Assembly (NCBI RefSeq): GCF_040939455.1
Contig: NC_134117.1
Location: 67,292,501-67,356,500 of the forward strand
Source of the DNA: Microcebus murinus
Lineage: Eukaryota; Chordata; Mammalia; Primates; Cheirogaleidae
Direction: 5' to 3'
Length of the DNA: 64,000 nucleotides
The translations under genes and the position numbers were made by a program. Below, piece after piece: positions 22,337 through 32,559 of this stretch (position 1 is its first letter; every line of letters begins with the position of its first letter). Below the pieces are notes generated by a model. That model made no database searches, was not told where the DNA came from, and saw only the letters and a program-made list of their open reading frames with translations.

Positions 22337-22462
22337 GCCTGGGAAGGGCCCCACCTTTCCAGCCCACAGGTGCTCTGGGATAGGGGTGGAGCACTGCTCA
22401 GGGAGGGGCCTGCTGCTATCTGCAAGGCCTGCTTAAATGCCACTCTTCCTCGGACTCTTGAG

Positions 22463-22695
22463 AATAGCCCAATGGTTAGGTGCAGACAGACCCTAGCATG
22501 TAGTCACCTGGATTTGCATCCCAACCCCACAGAGTAGGACTTCAGACAAGTGACTCCACCACTTAAAGCCTTGGTTTGCTTATCTGAAAATTGAGAAGAG
22601 CATCCTCACGTTGCCTGGCTGCTGGAAGAAGGAAACAGGAAGGTGACTTCAAGAACCACACAGGTCCTAGCTCACAGCAGATGTTCGAGCAATGC
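22463..22695 (+). mobile_element. MIR SINE
   Basis: 'agcccaatggttaggtgcag' (MIR 5' end), 'ttgcatcccaaccccac', 'gcttatctgaaaattgag' and a degraded tail. Confidence 0.85.
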
Positions 22696-22755
22696 CCTCA
22701 CACTCCCATCCTCTAAAGGCAGAAGCAAGAGGCCTGGGTGTCCCCCTGTATCCCT

Positions 22756-22830
22756 GGTGACTAAAGTGAGTCACTAGACCTCCCAGGGCCTCTGTTGCCT
22801 CATCTGTACAATGGAGAAAGCACAGGAGGA
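22756..22830 (+). mobile_element. MIR core fragment
   Basis: 'gcctctgttgcctcatctg' then 'tacaatggagaaag' is the MIR core. Confidence 0.65.
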
Positions 22831-23189
22831 GCCAAGCCCTTCTTTCCTTCAACCCACTGGGGAGATCAGAGACAGGGAGCCTCCAGAGCACAGCCCTTCC
22901 ATGGGGTCTCAGGTGCTGGCTGGGCCTGTCCTCAACAGGACCTGTGGGCCACCTCAGGGAGCAGGTCCAAGAGTGGAATCCCCTTAGCAAGCCCCTGAAT
23001 CGCCACCAGCCCAGGAAGAAGAGAGGCAGCACTGGAGGAGTTCGATGCATAATCAGAGCATCACCATGAGCAGCACGAGATGATTTGGGTACAATGGTGC
23101 CCAAGGGCGAGCACAGAGGGCTCTTCCCAGAGCATGGCAGGGGGTGCTGATCCCATCCTCAGACACACAGCAATCCGGGCATCTTGGTC
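22831..23189. other. No recognisable feature
   Basis: GC-rich, no called repeat. Confidence 0.3.
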
Positions 23190-23760
23190 CCCTCTGCCTC
23201 CTGCCTCATTGCAGCAGTCCCCAAGCCCTCCTTTGAGTTTCCCCTCCCAGGTCTGCGCCCCCACTGCTATGGCCCCAGATTAGCCATCATGTCTCTCCTG
23301 GACGTCCACACCAGCACTGGCTCCCGCCCTTTCTTCACCCTCAGCAGGGGGACCCTCCTAAGAAGTCAAGTCTGTCCCTGTCAGTCCTGCCTGAAGCCAC
23401 TCAGCAGCAACCCACGCAGCAACCCACTTGGCTGGCAGTCAAAGCCAAGCTCCTCTGGGGGGCACAAGAGACCTTCACGGTCAGAGTCAGGCCGCTGCCT
23501 ACCAGGGCACCCTCACATGTGCCAAACTGCTCACACTCTTCTGAAACACCATGCCCTGGGCACCTCTGTGCCTGTCCTGCTGCCCTCTTGGTCCAGAAGG
23601 CCCTGCCTTCCCTGCTGTGTGCCCGGCCAACTCCCCCACCCCATCCGCGTTGGCACCGCCCCTCCAGGAAGCCTTGCCTGCAGCCCCTCCCCAGGCTGGG
23701 TCAGGAGCTCTCTAGGCCACCGCAGTCCCCGTGCCATCCCTTCCTTTGTGCAGCGGAGGA
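23190..23760 (+). mobile_element. L2 LINE 3' region, decayed
   Basis: Follows L2 order: 'agtcaaagccaagctcctct', 'caccatgccctgggcacc', 'ccagaaggccctgccttccc' and 'ctccaggaagccttgcctgc'. The 244-codon open frame over it (23184-23918) is an accident of C-richness. Confidence 0.6.
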
Positions 23761-23942
23761 ATCAGACCCCTTCGAGGTGGGGCTCAGATTGTTCACATGT
23801 GGTAAGGACTCCAGGGTCCAGCCTGCTGCCTGGCCAGAGGGAAGGGCCCAGCAGAGCTGAGCAGATTCCAGCCGAACGGGCCTGCTTAGAGGAGAGACTG
23901 GCTCAGGCACTTGGTTGAACAAGCTATGGCTGTGTAGTTTGC

Positions 23943-24235
23943 CCACATGACACATACATGCACACATATGCCCTCACACACACTGCATGCACACACACCT
24001 GCACATCACACCTGCACATACATCCATCTTCACACACACTTGCACACATGTACCTGTATACACACACCTGCTCTCATACATGCAGGTGCACACACTCATC
24101 TGCTCTCACACGTGCCCTCACACACACCTGTGCACACACACCTGCCCATGTATGCACCTGCGTACACACATATCTACCTTCACACTCACACCTGCACACA
24201 CATGCATTTGCCTGCCCTCACACACACCTGTGCGC
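23943..24235. repeat. CA-rich variable-unit array (cacacacctg)
   Basis: About 290 bp of cacaca, cctgcaca and catgcaca words in irregular order, a complex microsatellite. All three plus frames stay open through it, giving His/Thr-rich phantom peptides. Confidence 0.9.
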
Positions 24236-24734
24236 ACAGCCCACCCTGGCTGATCACTGCCACATTTTCAAGTGCAGACAGAGGCTCCTCCAGTAGGTCA
24301 GCCACCTCCTGGTCAGGCCCTGCTTCGCTCACGCACACGGGAATTTGGAGACTCCATCTCCGACCTGGGGAGACTACAATTGCTCCTCTTTGGACAAAAC
24401 CAGAGCACCAGCTGCAGGACAGCACCCACTTCCCTTGCCACTGGGATGGACCAGCCCTTCTTCAGCCAGCTCCACAGTGGGGTGCAGAAGGCCACCACAC
24501 CCCATCACTCGCCCAGGCCATTCGGAGCAGACCCTGAAGTGACACACACGGGACCTCCCAGCCACAGGCTCTAGTGAGCTCCCCCCGTTAGGAGCAGATG
24601 CCGTGGAGAAGGCCAGGATGCTGTCCGCCATCAGGTGCCCACATCCTGGGGTCAGAGTCTTAGGAGGGGTAGGGTTACAGCAGAGGGGGCTGAATGTCAT
24701 AGCAGAGCAGGCCAGTGGGCACTGTGGAATGGGG
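24236..24734. other. No recognisable feature
   Basis: GC-rich sequence after the CA array. No repeat or exon called. Confidence 0.3.
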
Positions 24735-24880
24735 GAGAACATGGACCTGTGGTCACTCAGCTCAGGCTCTGCCCTGACCCACAGCGGGGCCTGGGACAGC
24801 TTTGTCACCTCTCAGGCCTCAGTGTTGTGACCTGCACCATGGGGACAATAGTGGGCTTGCTTGAGGGTGCAACAAGGCCA
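24735..24880 (+). mobile_element. MIR SINE, decayed
   Basis: 'gcctgggacagctttgtcacctctcaggcctcagt' and 'caccatggggacaatagtggg' track MIR. Confidence 0.7.
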
Positions 24881-25264
24881 GGCCCGGGCCTGCTCCGAGC
24901 CCCATGGTCACTCAGCTGGCTGTACAGCCCACGTGTCAGCAGTTCTCCCGCCACGGTGATACGGCGTCAGGAGGAGAGAGGACTGGGGCACCCTGGTGCA
25001 CCCGGGACCTTTGCCTCTGCCTCTCCCCAGCCCAGGGGAAGGGTCCAGACCGTTGCTGCAAACGCCGCCCTCAGCACCCGCACCGTCAGGCTCCCAGCTC
25101 GGAAGGCCCTGCTTCCCGCAAGCCAGGGCGCTGCCGACATCAGCGGACAGTGATGGCTCTGAAGCCAGACATCGTCTCCCCGCCTGTCTCGGGCTGCCAG
25201 CGGGGGAGTCCCTGAGTGGCGCGCTCAGGATCAGCCTGTACACGACACTCACAGTGCAGCCCTG

Positions 25265-25400
25265 AGGTGACATGCTTGCCTAAACCAAATGTGACATTCT
25301 TAATGACCCACAACGAGGATGCAGCCAGGGAGAACTCAGCCACCGAGTGTCACAGAGACAAAGGGAACAGCTTCTAATCAACGTGCTGTTTAAATGCCCG
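25265..25400. promoter_or_regulatory. Candidate conserved noncoding element
   Basis: Lower-GC, repeat-free island ('accaaatgtgacattcttaa' at about 25283) between GC-rich, CpG-containing flanks. Suggestive by composition only. Confidence 0.2.
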
Positions 25401-25874
25401 GGCCCAGGGCCCCTGCCGACAGGGCCAACAAAACCTGCGCCACTCCATCTGCGAGTTCGGCCTCGGGCAGTACAGGCCAAGGAGGAGACGGGGGGCAGGG
25501 GCAGGGGGCCGTGGGGGGTATACCCGGCGCAGGCAGTGGAGTGTGAGTATGCCTCCAGCCCTCCGAGACAGGACTGCACCCCAGCAGCCGGCCTCAGTCA
25601 GCCTCGCCTGCACATGCGTCCCGGGTGCCCAGCTGTCGTGAGACAGCCACACGCACCTGTGGGGGCGCAGGTGCCGCTGCCGGTGCAGACGTAGGTGTGG
25701 GGCCAGGTGCGGGTATAGAAACAGCAACGGGAGGAGGGATGAGCATGGATAAGACAGACAGTAAGCCTTAACCTAACGTCACTGAGAGGTTTTTAGAAAC
25801 TGCAACTTTAAGCAAGACAACATACAGCAAAGCCAATCTTCTTCTCATCAGCATTATAACAAAAGACATTGAAT
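25401..25874. other. No recognisable feature
   Basis: GC-rich to 25735, then AT-rich up to the Alu. Nothing assignable. Confidence 0.3.
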
Positions 25875-25890
25875 GAAACATTATTCAAGG
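25875..25890. repeat. Left target-site duplication of Alu
   Basis: gaaacattattcaagg, repeated exactly at 26213-26228. Confidence 0.9.
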
Positions 25891-26212
25891 CTGGCCCGGC
25901 CCACGCCTGTAATCCTAAAACTCTGGGAGGCCGAGGTGGGTGGATTGTTCGAAGTCAGGAGTTCGACACCAGCCTGAGCAAGAGCGAGACCCCGTCTCTA
26001 CCATAAACAGAAAAAATTAATTGGCCAACGGACATATATAGAAAAAATCAGCCGGGCATGGTGGCGCATGCCTGTAGTCCCAGCTACTCGGGAGGCTGAG
26101 GCAGGAGGATCGCTTGAGCCCAGGAGTGTGAGGTTGCTGTGAGCTAGGCTGACGCCACGGCACTCACTCTAGCCTGGGCAACAAAGTGAGACTCTGTCTC
26201 AAAAAAAAAAAA
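25891..26212 (+). mobile_element. Lemur-type Alu, full length
   Basis: Two monomers with the lemur-type linker insertion ('attggccaacggacatatat'), ending in A12. Exact 16-bp target duplication. Its 5' end reads ggctggcccggccc rather than the usual ggccgggcgc, so the A-box start is altered. Confidence 0.95.
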
Positions 26213-26228
26213 GAAACATTATTCAAGG
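26213..26228. repeat. Right target-site duplication of Alu
   Basis: Second copy of gaaacattattcaagg. Confidence 0.9.
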
Positions 26229-26269
26229 AAAGTTCCCAGAACCTACCGGCATTGTTAAGTGAGGCCTTA

Positions 26270-26405
26270 CAGTGCATATAGGTACGCGTGTGCAAACACA
26301 GGTTTAGATTAGATATAGGTACAGGTGGGCAGGCAGATGGGGTATAAACTAGACACAGATACAGGCGTATACACACATGGAAGTACAGATGTACAGATAT
26401 GGGGT
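26270..26405. repeat. Degenerate tandem 'agatayaggtayagr'-like stretch
   Basis: Repeated 'gatataggtacagg', 'cacagatacaggcgtat' and 'acagatgtacagatat' words suggest an eroded microsatellite. Confidence 0.45.
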
Positions 26406-26859
26406 CATCTCTATCCTCACCACAAGCCTATAAGGGGACAGATAGTCATTCTCCCTTTGACAGGGAGCAAGGAAGGCGGTGACCTGGACCACCCCAGTGC
26501 CGTCCTGGAGGCTCGGCCTCCACTGAGGACCTAGGCAGGAAGCCTGGGGGCAGCCTGTGTCCCCAGCACAGAGATGGTGTTGTCACCATGACCCCATCCT
26601 CAGTGGAAAGATTCCAGGCCAGGGCATCTTTCCCTCCTGTGTCTCCTCACCAGGTTTGGGGACACCACCATGGGTGTCACGGTGCCCCCACATCCTCCCA
26701 CGAGTGAGGCCACAGGAAGCCAGGCAGGGACCTTCAACACGGGATGATGGCCTGCACAAAGGGCCTCTCCCGGCACAGTGAGGAGGAAGTGCCTCTCGAC
26801 AGCTCAGCACACGGTAAGGTCCTGGAACGGGGCCAGACAGAGGCAGGACTCTCCGCAGC
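26406..26859. other. No firm feature; possible reversed MIR trace at 26406-26530
   Basis: 'cacaagcctataaggggacagatagtcattctcc' faintly recalls reversed MIR. The rest is GC-rich and unassigned. Confidence 0.3.
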
Positions 26860-26995
26860 CCTGCCAGGCACTGGCCATGACCATCAGAGAGATTCCTGCC
26901 TTCTGCACCTCGCTTCCTCCTCTGCAAAGTGGGGTGACGACAGGGCCTACCCCAGCGGCAGAGCCTAACAGCTGCCTCGCTCAGGGCCTGGCACT
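26860..26995 (+). mobile_element. MIR SINE, 3' part
   Basis: 'cctcgcttcctcctctgcaaagtggggtgacgacagggcctacc' and 'cagggcctggcacttg' match the MIR core and tail. Confidence 0.7.
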
Positions 26996-27886
26996 TGCCC
27001 ACCCGTCAGGGCTGGGCAGTTTCCACTGCGACTGGGAGGGAATCAGGGCCCATGCGGAGAACCAGAGGGCAAGAATCAGGGCTCCCGGGACCCCTCCCAG
27101 CAGGAAGCCCACTAGTTCAGCCACCAGTGCTGGGGCACCTGTAAAGTCGCAGGCCCCAGAACACAGAAACGGCCACCTGGTGTTTGCTCCTGCAGGCTGT
27201 GCTCTCGTGGGCTGGTGTGGGAGGCAGACACACGGCTCCCGGCTGTGCAGCAGGGGCTTTGGGGACACTAGAGAGTGGTGACTCTGCCTGGGACTGGAAG
27301 GCTACACAGAGTAGGACCCCGAAGTCTGAGAAGGTGAGTTCCAGAAGGATGGCCAGCCCTGGAGGTGTGGAAGTAGCTAGAATGCCTGGTGAGGAAGGAG
27401 CTGCAGATGAGGCTGGGAGGAGCCAGACCACACAGACAGCAAAGCTGCCACACGAGAAGCTTGAATTGCAAAGTGTCCCCAAGTTCCCCACAGAATCCCT
27501 GAGGGACTGGAAGCTCCTCTGGTCAGGTCAGTAACTAATGCACCCCTAAATAGAAACTGGGTGCCCACCTCAAAGCAAGAGATAATCAAGGGAGAGCCCT
27601 GGGCAAAGTTCCTGGCCCCAGTAATCTTTCACCCAACTAAAGGCAGCTGCTGCTATTGTGCCTTTTGCAACAAAGGAAAAAAATGAAAATGACTGACTGC
27701 ACAGTGCTTGAGCCAGCGCCCTGGTTCAATGGACTGTATGTGCCAGGACCAAAGTCCTGAGCACTAGAGATCAGGCCGACCTGGCACTTTGGGTCCTTAC
27801 CTCCCAGCCCCTGACCACAACCAGCCGGGCCATCCAAGAGACCACAGGAGAAAGCTGGCCGTCCCCCTCTGCAGAGCCTGCCTGAG
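26996..27886. other. No recognisable feature
   Basis: About 0.9 kb of unique-looking sequence. Open frames on both strands have no motif. Confidence 0.3.
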
Positions 27887-28015
27887 CAGGGTGACCACAG
27901 GTCCAGTTTGCCCAGCACAGCCTGGTTGTGCCTGTTGTGTGGCATAATTATTAACCGCATCACCTTCCACTCTAAAAATGTCCCCGGTTTGGATGGGATC
28001 TCAGTGGTCAACCTG
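27887..28015 (+). mobile_element. Short DNA transposon relic with GGTGACC/GGTCA ends
   Basis: Starts 'cagggtgacc', contains 'ggcataattattaaccgcat' and 'ctctaaaaatgtccccggttt', ends 'gtggtcaacctg', giving degenerate inverted ends. I recognise this as a common ancient hAT-type MITE but do not recall its name. No target duplication seen. Confidence 0.55.
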
Positions 28016-28154
28016 AATTCTGAGCCCTGTGTTTTCAGCCTGACTTCCTGTCGTCCAGGGACTTTCTGAGGTTTCCTGGACACCCCGTCAGAAGGTGGCT
28101 GTGATCAGGATCGACAGGAGAGGCAGCGACAAGACTCCAGGAAATCCCTTCTTA

Positions 28155-28440
28155 GTCCACAGGTTCCTCCCCGAGCTCCACCTGCTTCTGCAGACCGAGC
28201 GCCGCCCTCTGTGGCCGCCCAGCCCGCCACGTCCCGCCTCCCGAAAGGTGCTCACGGCCACGTCGGCCATTGCCTGTGTCTGTGCCGCGGCAGCCGGGGG
28301 ACGCCGGCCCGCGTGGCTGAGCCGCGTCTGTGCGCAGAGGGAGCACTCTCTGCCCAGGGCCGCTCTCGACGCGGGGCAGCACCTGCTCGCCGTGCCAGAG
28401 CCGACACACGGCAACCCTCCGCCGGTGACCTGGCCCTGCC
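28155..28440. promoter_or_regulatory. CpG island
   Basis: By count there are about 31 CpGs in roughly 250 bp, far above the rest of the window. Contains gccgcgg, gacgccggcccgcg and ctctcgacgcggg clusters. Open frames on both strands cross it (28095-28577 plus, 160 codons; 28088-28456 minus, 122 codons) without recognisable domains. Could be a promoter or an orphan island. It has no repeat signature. Confidence 0.65.
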
Positions 28441-28499
28441 AGCAAGAGCAACTCACGGTGACCAGGGGAGCCCACAGGCTCCAGTCAGGGCTTCATAGG

Positions 28500-28680
28500 G
28501 ACGAGAGCGGCCTGTCATTTGGAGAGCGTGTGATCGGTCACATTCTGAGGGAGGGGGTCTCCCCAGCAACACGGTAAAATGCCCACAGCGAGGCTTTTAT
28601 GGGGCGACCACCCTGTTATTCTTAAATGTGATCAGCACGCACGTTAGCAATCTGGTCTGCAACTGGCTCAGAAACAGGTG
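28500..28680. promoter_or_regulatory. Candidate conserved noncoding element beside CpG island
   Basis: Repeat-free lower-GC segment with 'cttttatggggcgaccaccc' and 'gttattcttaaatgtgatca', directly following the island. Proximity suggests a shared regulatory unit; this is inference. Confidence 0.25.
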
Positions 28681-28894
28681 GAACTTTGTGAGGGCCAAGG
28701 GGGCCTGCGGAACAGCCCACACGAGCCTCTCAGGTGTGTTCTGGGAGGAAAGCACGGTAGCATTGTGGGAGGCGCCTCAGAGTGGCACCTGGGTCTTCAG
28801 GTTCCCTGTCAAACCTCCCTGCAGCCCCAGACAGCAGCACACGGCCCGCCGGATGGTGTCGATGGCTGCCACCTTGCTTAGGTGTGCAGACTCA

Positions 28895-29060
28895 GCCCAG
28901 AGGGGCTCTTCCCCAGCACGGCTGCGAGCTACGCAGGCGCCGAGGCACGGGACGCGCACAGAGCGACAGCTGCGGGAGGAGAGCAGGCCCGCCCGGCGCC
29001 TCCTGCTCAGCGGGGCCTGGCCCCACCTGCGCCTCCCCGCTGCGTGCACCCAGGCTTCCA
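28895..29060. promoter_or_regulatory. Second CpG-rich cluster
   Basis: About 16 CpGs in 130 bp, including gcaggcgccgagg and gcccgcccggcgcc. Lies in a 238-codon plus-strand open frame (28628-29344) that resembles no protein I know. Confidence 0.5.
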
Positions 29061-29800
29061 TGCCAATGAGAACCCGCGGGGACACCAGCGCTCTGCCCTT
29101 TACGCTCACAAGCTCCACAGGTGGGCTCAGAAGATCCCTGTCACTCAGCTCAGCAGACAGACCAGTGGGTCCCCCCACGCTGACTGGGAGAGGCAAGGTG
29201 AGGCCCAGAGCACCCTCAAGTGGCAGACCGCCTGGTGAAGACCAAACAATGCCCAGGAAGGTCAGCCGCAGCCATGGGAAACAGAGTCCCCAAAGCACGC
29301 ACCAGTGTGCGGAGGAGAGGAAAGGCCCAGGAGACCGGTGCTGACGTCTTGCAACCATGAATCCCTGGGAAGCAGAACGTCAGTGAGCGGAACCAGCCAT
29401 GACTTCCGATCCCTACAGAGCCCTCCGCTGCCCTTGGGGATTTGGCACAGGCAAGTCCAGTCTCCTGCCTCAGCCATTCCTCCGCTGCTCCTGGGGACCC
29501 ACGATGCTAACTCTAGAGGGCCCAGGGCCACCCGCCCTCCTAACTGCCACTGGACTGATCTTCCCAAAACACTGCCCTGGTCTCCCCACGTCCTGCCCAC
29601 CGAGCTCTCATGGCTCTAGCTGGGCCAACCCCTGCTCTGGCCTGCCCAGCCTCCCACCCCATTTTCTTTGGCAGAGCCTCCCGGCTCTCCTGCTAGTCTG
29701 TGACTCCCGGCAGGCTGGCCCACACCCCTACGCCAGTGGCGGCCAACCCCAAACACAGAGTGTCCTACCCACCCTGCCTGGTTCAGGGATGGGCTGGTGA
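29061..29800. other. No firm feature; possible L2 trace
   Basis: C-rich. 'gactgatcttcccaaaacactgccctggtc' (29552 on) recalls a decayed L2, but alignment by eye is short. Confidence 0.3.
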
Positions 29801-30183
29801 GCCCTGCTGGGCCAACACGATAGCCCTCAAGCCTTTGCTAGAGCTTTACAAACAGGGACCCTGAGATTGTGGACATCAAAGAGTAGATAAGCTGGCGCTT
29901 CTGGTGGTCACCTTTGTCACCAGCTGGAGAGGTCTTTCCTAAGCATGAAGCCAATTGAGAGGAGAAGAGAAGCAAGATACCCAGAAGGAGCAAGAAAGAA
30001 AAAGCCAAAGCAAGAGGCTGGATGACAATATGTAACTGCTAGATCCAGCCATGCCTGAAGCCAGAGATATCCTTACACCAACACGTCATATAAGCTAAAA
30101 AAAAAAAAAAAAATTCCCTCTTTTACTTATACCAGTTTAATCTGGATTTCTGTCACCTACAACCCTGAGTCCCAATTAATACA
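29801..30183 (+). mobile_element. Possible LTR 3' end, family unassigned
   Basis: 'accagtttaatctggatttctgtcac' and the terminal 'ccaattaatacag' look like the 3' end of an old LTR such as a MaLR. An A17 run sits at 30096-30112. Confidence 0.35.
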
Positions 30184-30354
30184 GCTCGCCATGCCTGCAA
30201 AAAGAAGTGGACTTAAGGATAGATAAACAACTAATTATCCTAGAGCTTGGTGCCTCACAGAACAAAGGGGGCTGCAAACTGCTCCTGAGAGCACTAAAGA
30301 GGCAGTGCCCGCCTCTGCCTGAGAGCAGGGGCTCAGCCCTGGGAGGCGGCACTA

Positions 30355-30480
30355 ATGCTGACCCTTAAAGGACGTTCCAGGTGAGGGAACCGCGAAGACA
30401 AAGTGTGCAAGGCCGGGATGTATTGGAGGAGGCGGGAATAGGAAGTTGCATGAAGGCTGAGGCAAGAGGTAGTTGTGGGA
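30355..30480 (-). mobile_element. L2 fragment, reverse orientation
   Basis: 'ggacgttccaggtgagggaac' then 'aaagtgtgcaaggccgggatg' follows the reversed L2 block 'cattccaggcagagggaacagc..gtgcaaaggcc'. Confidence 0.5.
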
Positions 30481-31044
30481 CGTGAAGAACGAGCTGCACC
30501 CTGGAGTAGGGTCTTTCCCCATCTGCTACTGAACCTGCGCTCTACTCCCCCGGCCTCAGGAGGGAGCACGCCCTCCGGCCCCTCTGCCTCCCTGAGGCCA
30601 GGCCAGAGGGTGGTCCTGGAGAGGAAACTTCCCCGGGTGGGCAGCGAGACCCTGGCGGTCCCCTCCCAGGCCCCGCACAGACCAAAGGGAGGGGCAGCAA
30701 AGGCTCCAGGCCCCACGAGTCTCACAGGAGCAGGACAGCTGGAAAAGATCACGGGTGTCACGGCCACTCTGCTCCCTGCAGCTCGGAGCCCACCAGCAGC
30801 GTGTCCGCTGGCCCCGTGATGGAGCAGAGAAGGGGACCGGTGGCAGAAGGGTGGGAAGTGGTGCCCGGAGAGCCCCCAGAGCCACCGCACAGTGCACAGC
30901 CCACATCAAAGGGGGCAGACGGGGACGAGAACCCGGGCTCCCCAAGGCCAGCACCAAGTGACCATCCAGTAAATGCTGGCACCGTATAGCCCACCCCAGG
31001 GCACACAGACACAGCACACGGCTGAGGTCCTGGGAGCAGGCCAG
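30481..31044. other. GC-rich unique sequence, nothing recognised
   Basis: Open frames on both strands (for example 30556-31128 minus) without motifs. Confidence 0.3.
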
Positions 31045-31185
31045 CAATTCAACGTGCAGCGCTGACACGGTGGCCACCTCCCATCTGACAGAGGAAGCCG
31101 AGGGCAAGTCACCCAGCCGGGCCCACAACTAGGACTCAAACCCAGACCGGTCCGACCTGAAAGCCAACACTGTTTTCCTCCTCCA
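31045..31185 (-). mobile_element. MIR SINE fragment, reverse orientation
   Basis: 'cctcccatctgacagaggaagccgagg', 'gcaagtcacccagcc' and 'aggactcaaacccagacc' fit reversed MIR. Confidence 0.8.
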
Positions 31186-31740
31186 CTGTCTCTGTCACCG
31201 GGGGTCCGGTGCTGCCAACCCTGGAAAGCAGGACAGAGGGAGGCTGTGGGGCGTGCACACCGGGAGGGGAGCCCCTTCAGGGCAGGCCCAGGGGACAGGA
31301 GCAGGAGAGGAGAGCTGACCCCAAGGGGAGGAGCCGCCCACAGGCCAGTGTCCCGCTCTGGGGAGGGTCACCCATCCCCCCGCTCCGAGCCAAAGGGAGC
31401 TCTTCTCTGCCCGTCTGCAAGCTCCATTTCCAGAGTCCGTCAGGACTGACAGCAGCCAAGACGCACAGGGGGACTGCATGACAGGGAAAATGGATTCCCG
31501 TGTCGCCCTGCAGCCACACAGCCCAGGGAGTGTCGCCATCCTGGGAGGAAAGGCTCGGTTCTCAGGCACAGCGACTCCTTCTGCATTTGTTGGTAAACTC
31601 CAGGTGACAGCTCAGAGATGAGTGTCTGCGGGGACCTCCCCTGGGCCCCCACAGCAAACTGCAACCTGCTGCCCCGGGGCCAGGGAGGAGGCCACCTGCA
31701 CTCAGCCTCCCTCCACCCCACCTGCCTCCCTCTCGGGGAC
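31186..31740. other. No recognisable feature
   Basis: GC-rich unique-looking sequence. Confidence 0.3.
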
Positions 31741-31830
31741 AAGGTGTTTCTGTGTATGTGAGAGGGTGTGCAGGGGGTGTGAGTGTGGCAGGTGTGAGTG
31801 TGAGTAAGGGTGCCTGTGTGAAGAGAGGGA
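31741..31830. repeat. TG-rich imperfect tandem stretch
   Basis: 'ggtgtgagtgtggcaggtgtgagtgtgag' type words, an eroded GT repeat. Confidence 0.65.
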
Positions 31831-32274
31831 TGGGGACACGCACGTGGGGACGGGGCCATTGTGGGAAGGAAGCAGGCAGTGCCTGGGCACTAGGAAAACC
31901 ACAGAACCCAGAGTCCCTGCTGCCACCAGCCTCTGATCTGCTCCTGTACCTGCACCTGCACCTGCACCGTGCCAGCCCAGGACTGGGTGCTGCACCCCAG
32001 CTGCGCACGCACTGCCTCCTCCCACCCGTGTGCCCAGGCCGGTTGCTGTGGGACAGTCTCATGAAGCCCTGGCCTTTTCCTCAGACATGCCGTCATCCCC
32101 TCCTTCACTCGGGTCCCCTGCAGGGCTGCTGGAGTCTCTGGGGGCCCGGCGCCAACGCCAGGCAGGGACAAGAAGCAGTCGCCTCCTCCCCACACGCTTC
32201 CAAAAGCCCCAGAGCCACTCCTGGGTGCCAGCAGCACCTTGGGGAAGGGACGGACATAAAAGAAGAGCCATTTG

Positions 32275-32420
32275 ACTTGATTGCTTAGCCCTGCCAAACA
32301 GAGCAATTTACATGTTAAAGAATTCTCTTTTATTGTTATTATTCTCTATATTGCATTTCAAACAAAAACTCCAAACCAGTGCTCAGAGCAAAACCCTTTT
32401 GTATTCCCCATAAAGAAACC
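32275..32420. promoter_or_regulatory. Candidate conserved noncoding element
   Basis: AT-rich repeat-free island ('acatgttaaagaattctctt', then 'ttattgttattattctctat') in GC-rich surroundings. Inference from composition. Confidence 0.25.
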
Positions 32421-32559
32421 TGTTGCTTCCAGCCCTGGGCTTGTGCCATCAGGAGCAGGGACGCAGATCCTGACCTGTGTCCACACCAAAGACACTGCCC
32501 TGTGAGGGTGCTATGACAAGAGGGAGGAGGGGGAGGCACAGCAGGTGGAGCGGGACACC

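Noticed and set aside
23184..23918. 244-codon plus-strand frame
   Set aside because: Overlies a decayed L2 and has no coding signature.
28628..29344. 238-codon frame over the second CpG cluster
   Set aside because: No homology or splice support. The opposite strand is also open for 193 codons, typical of GC-rich noncoding DNA.
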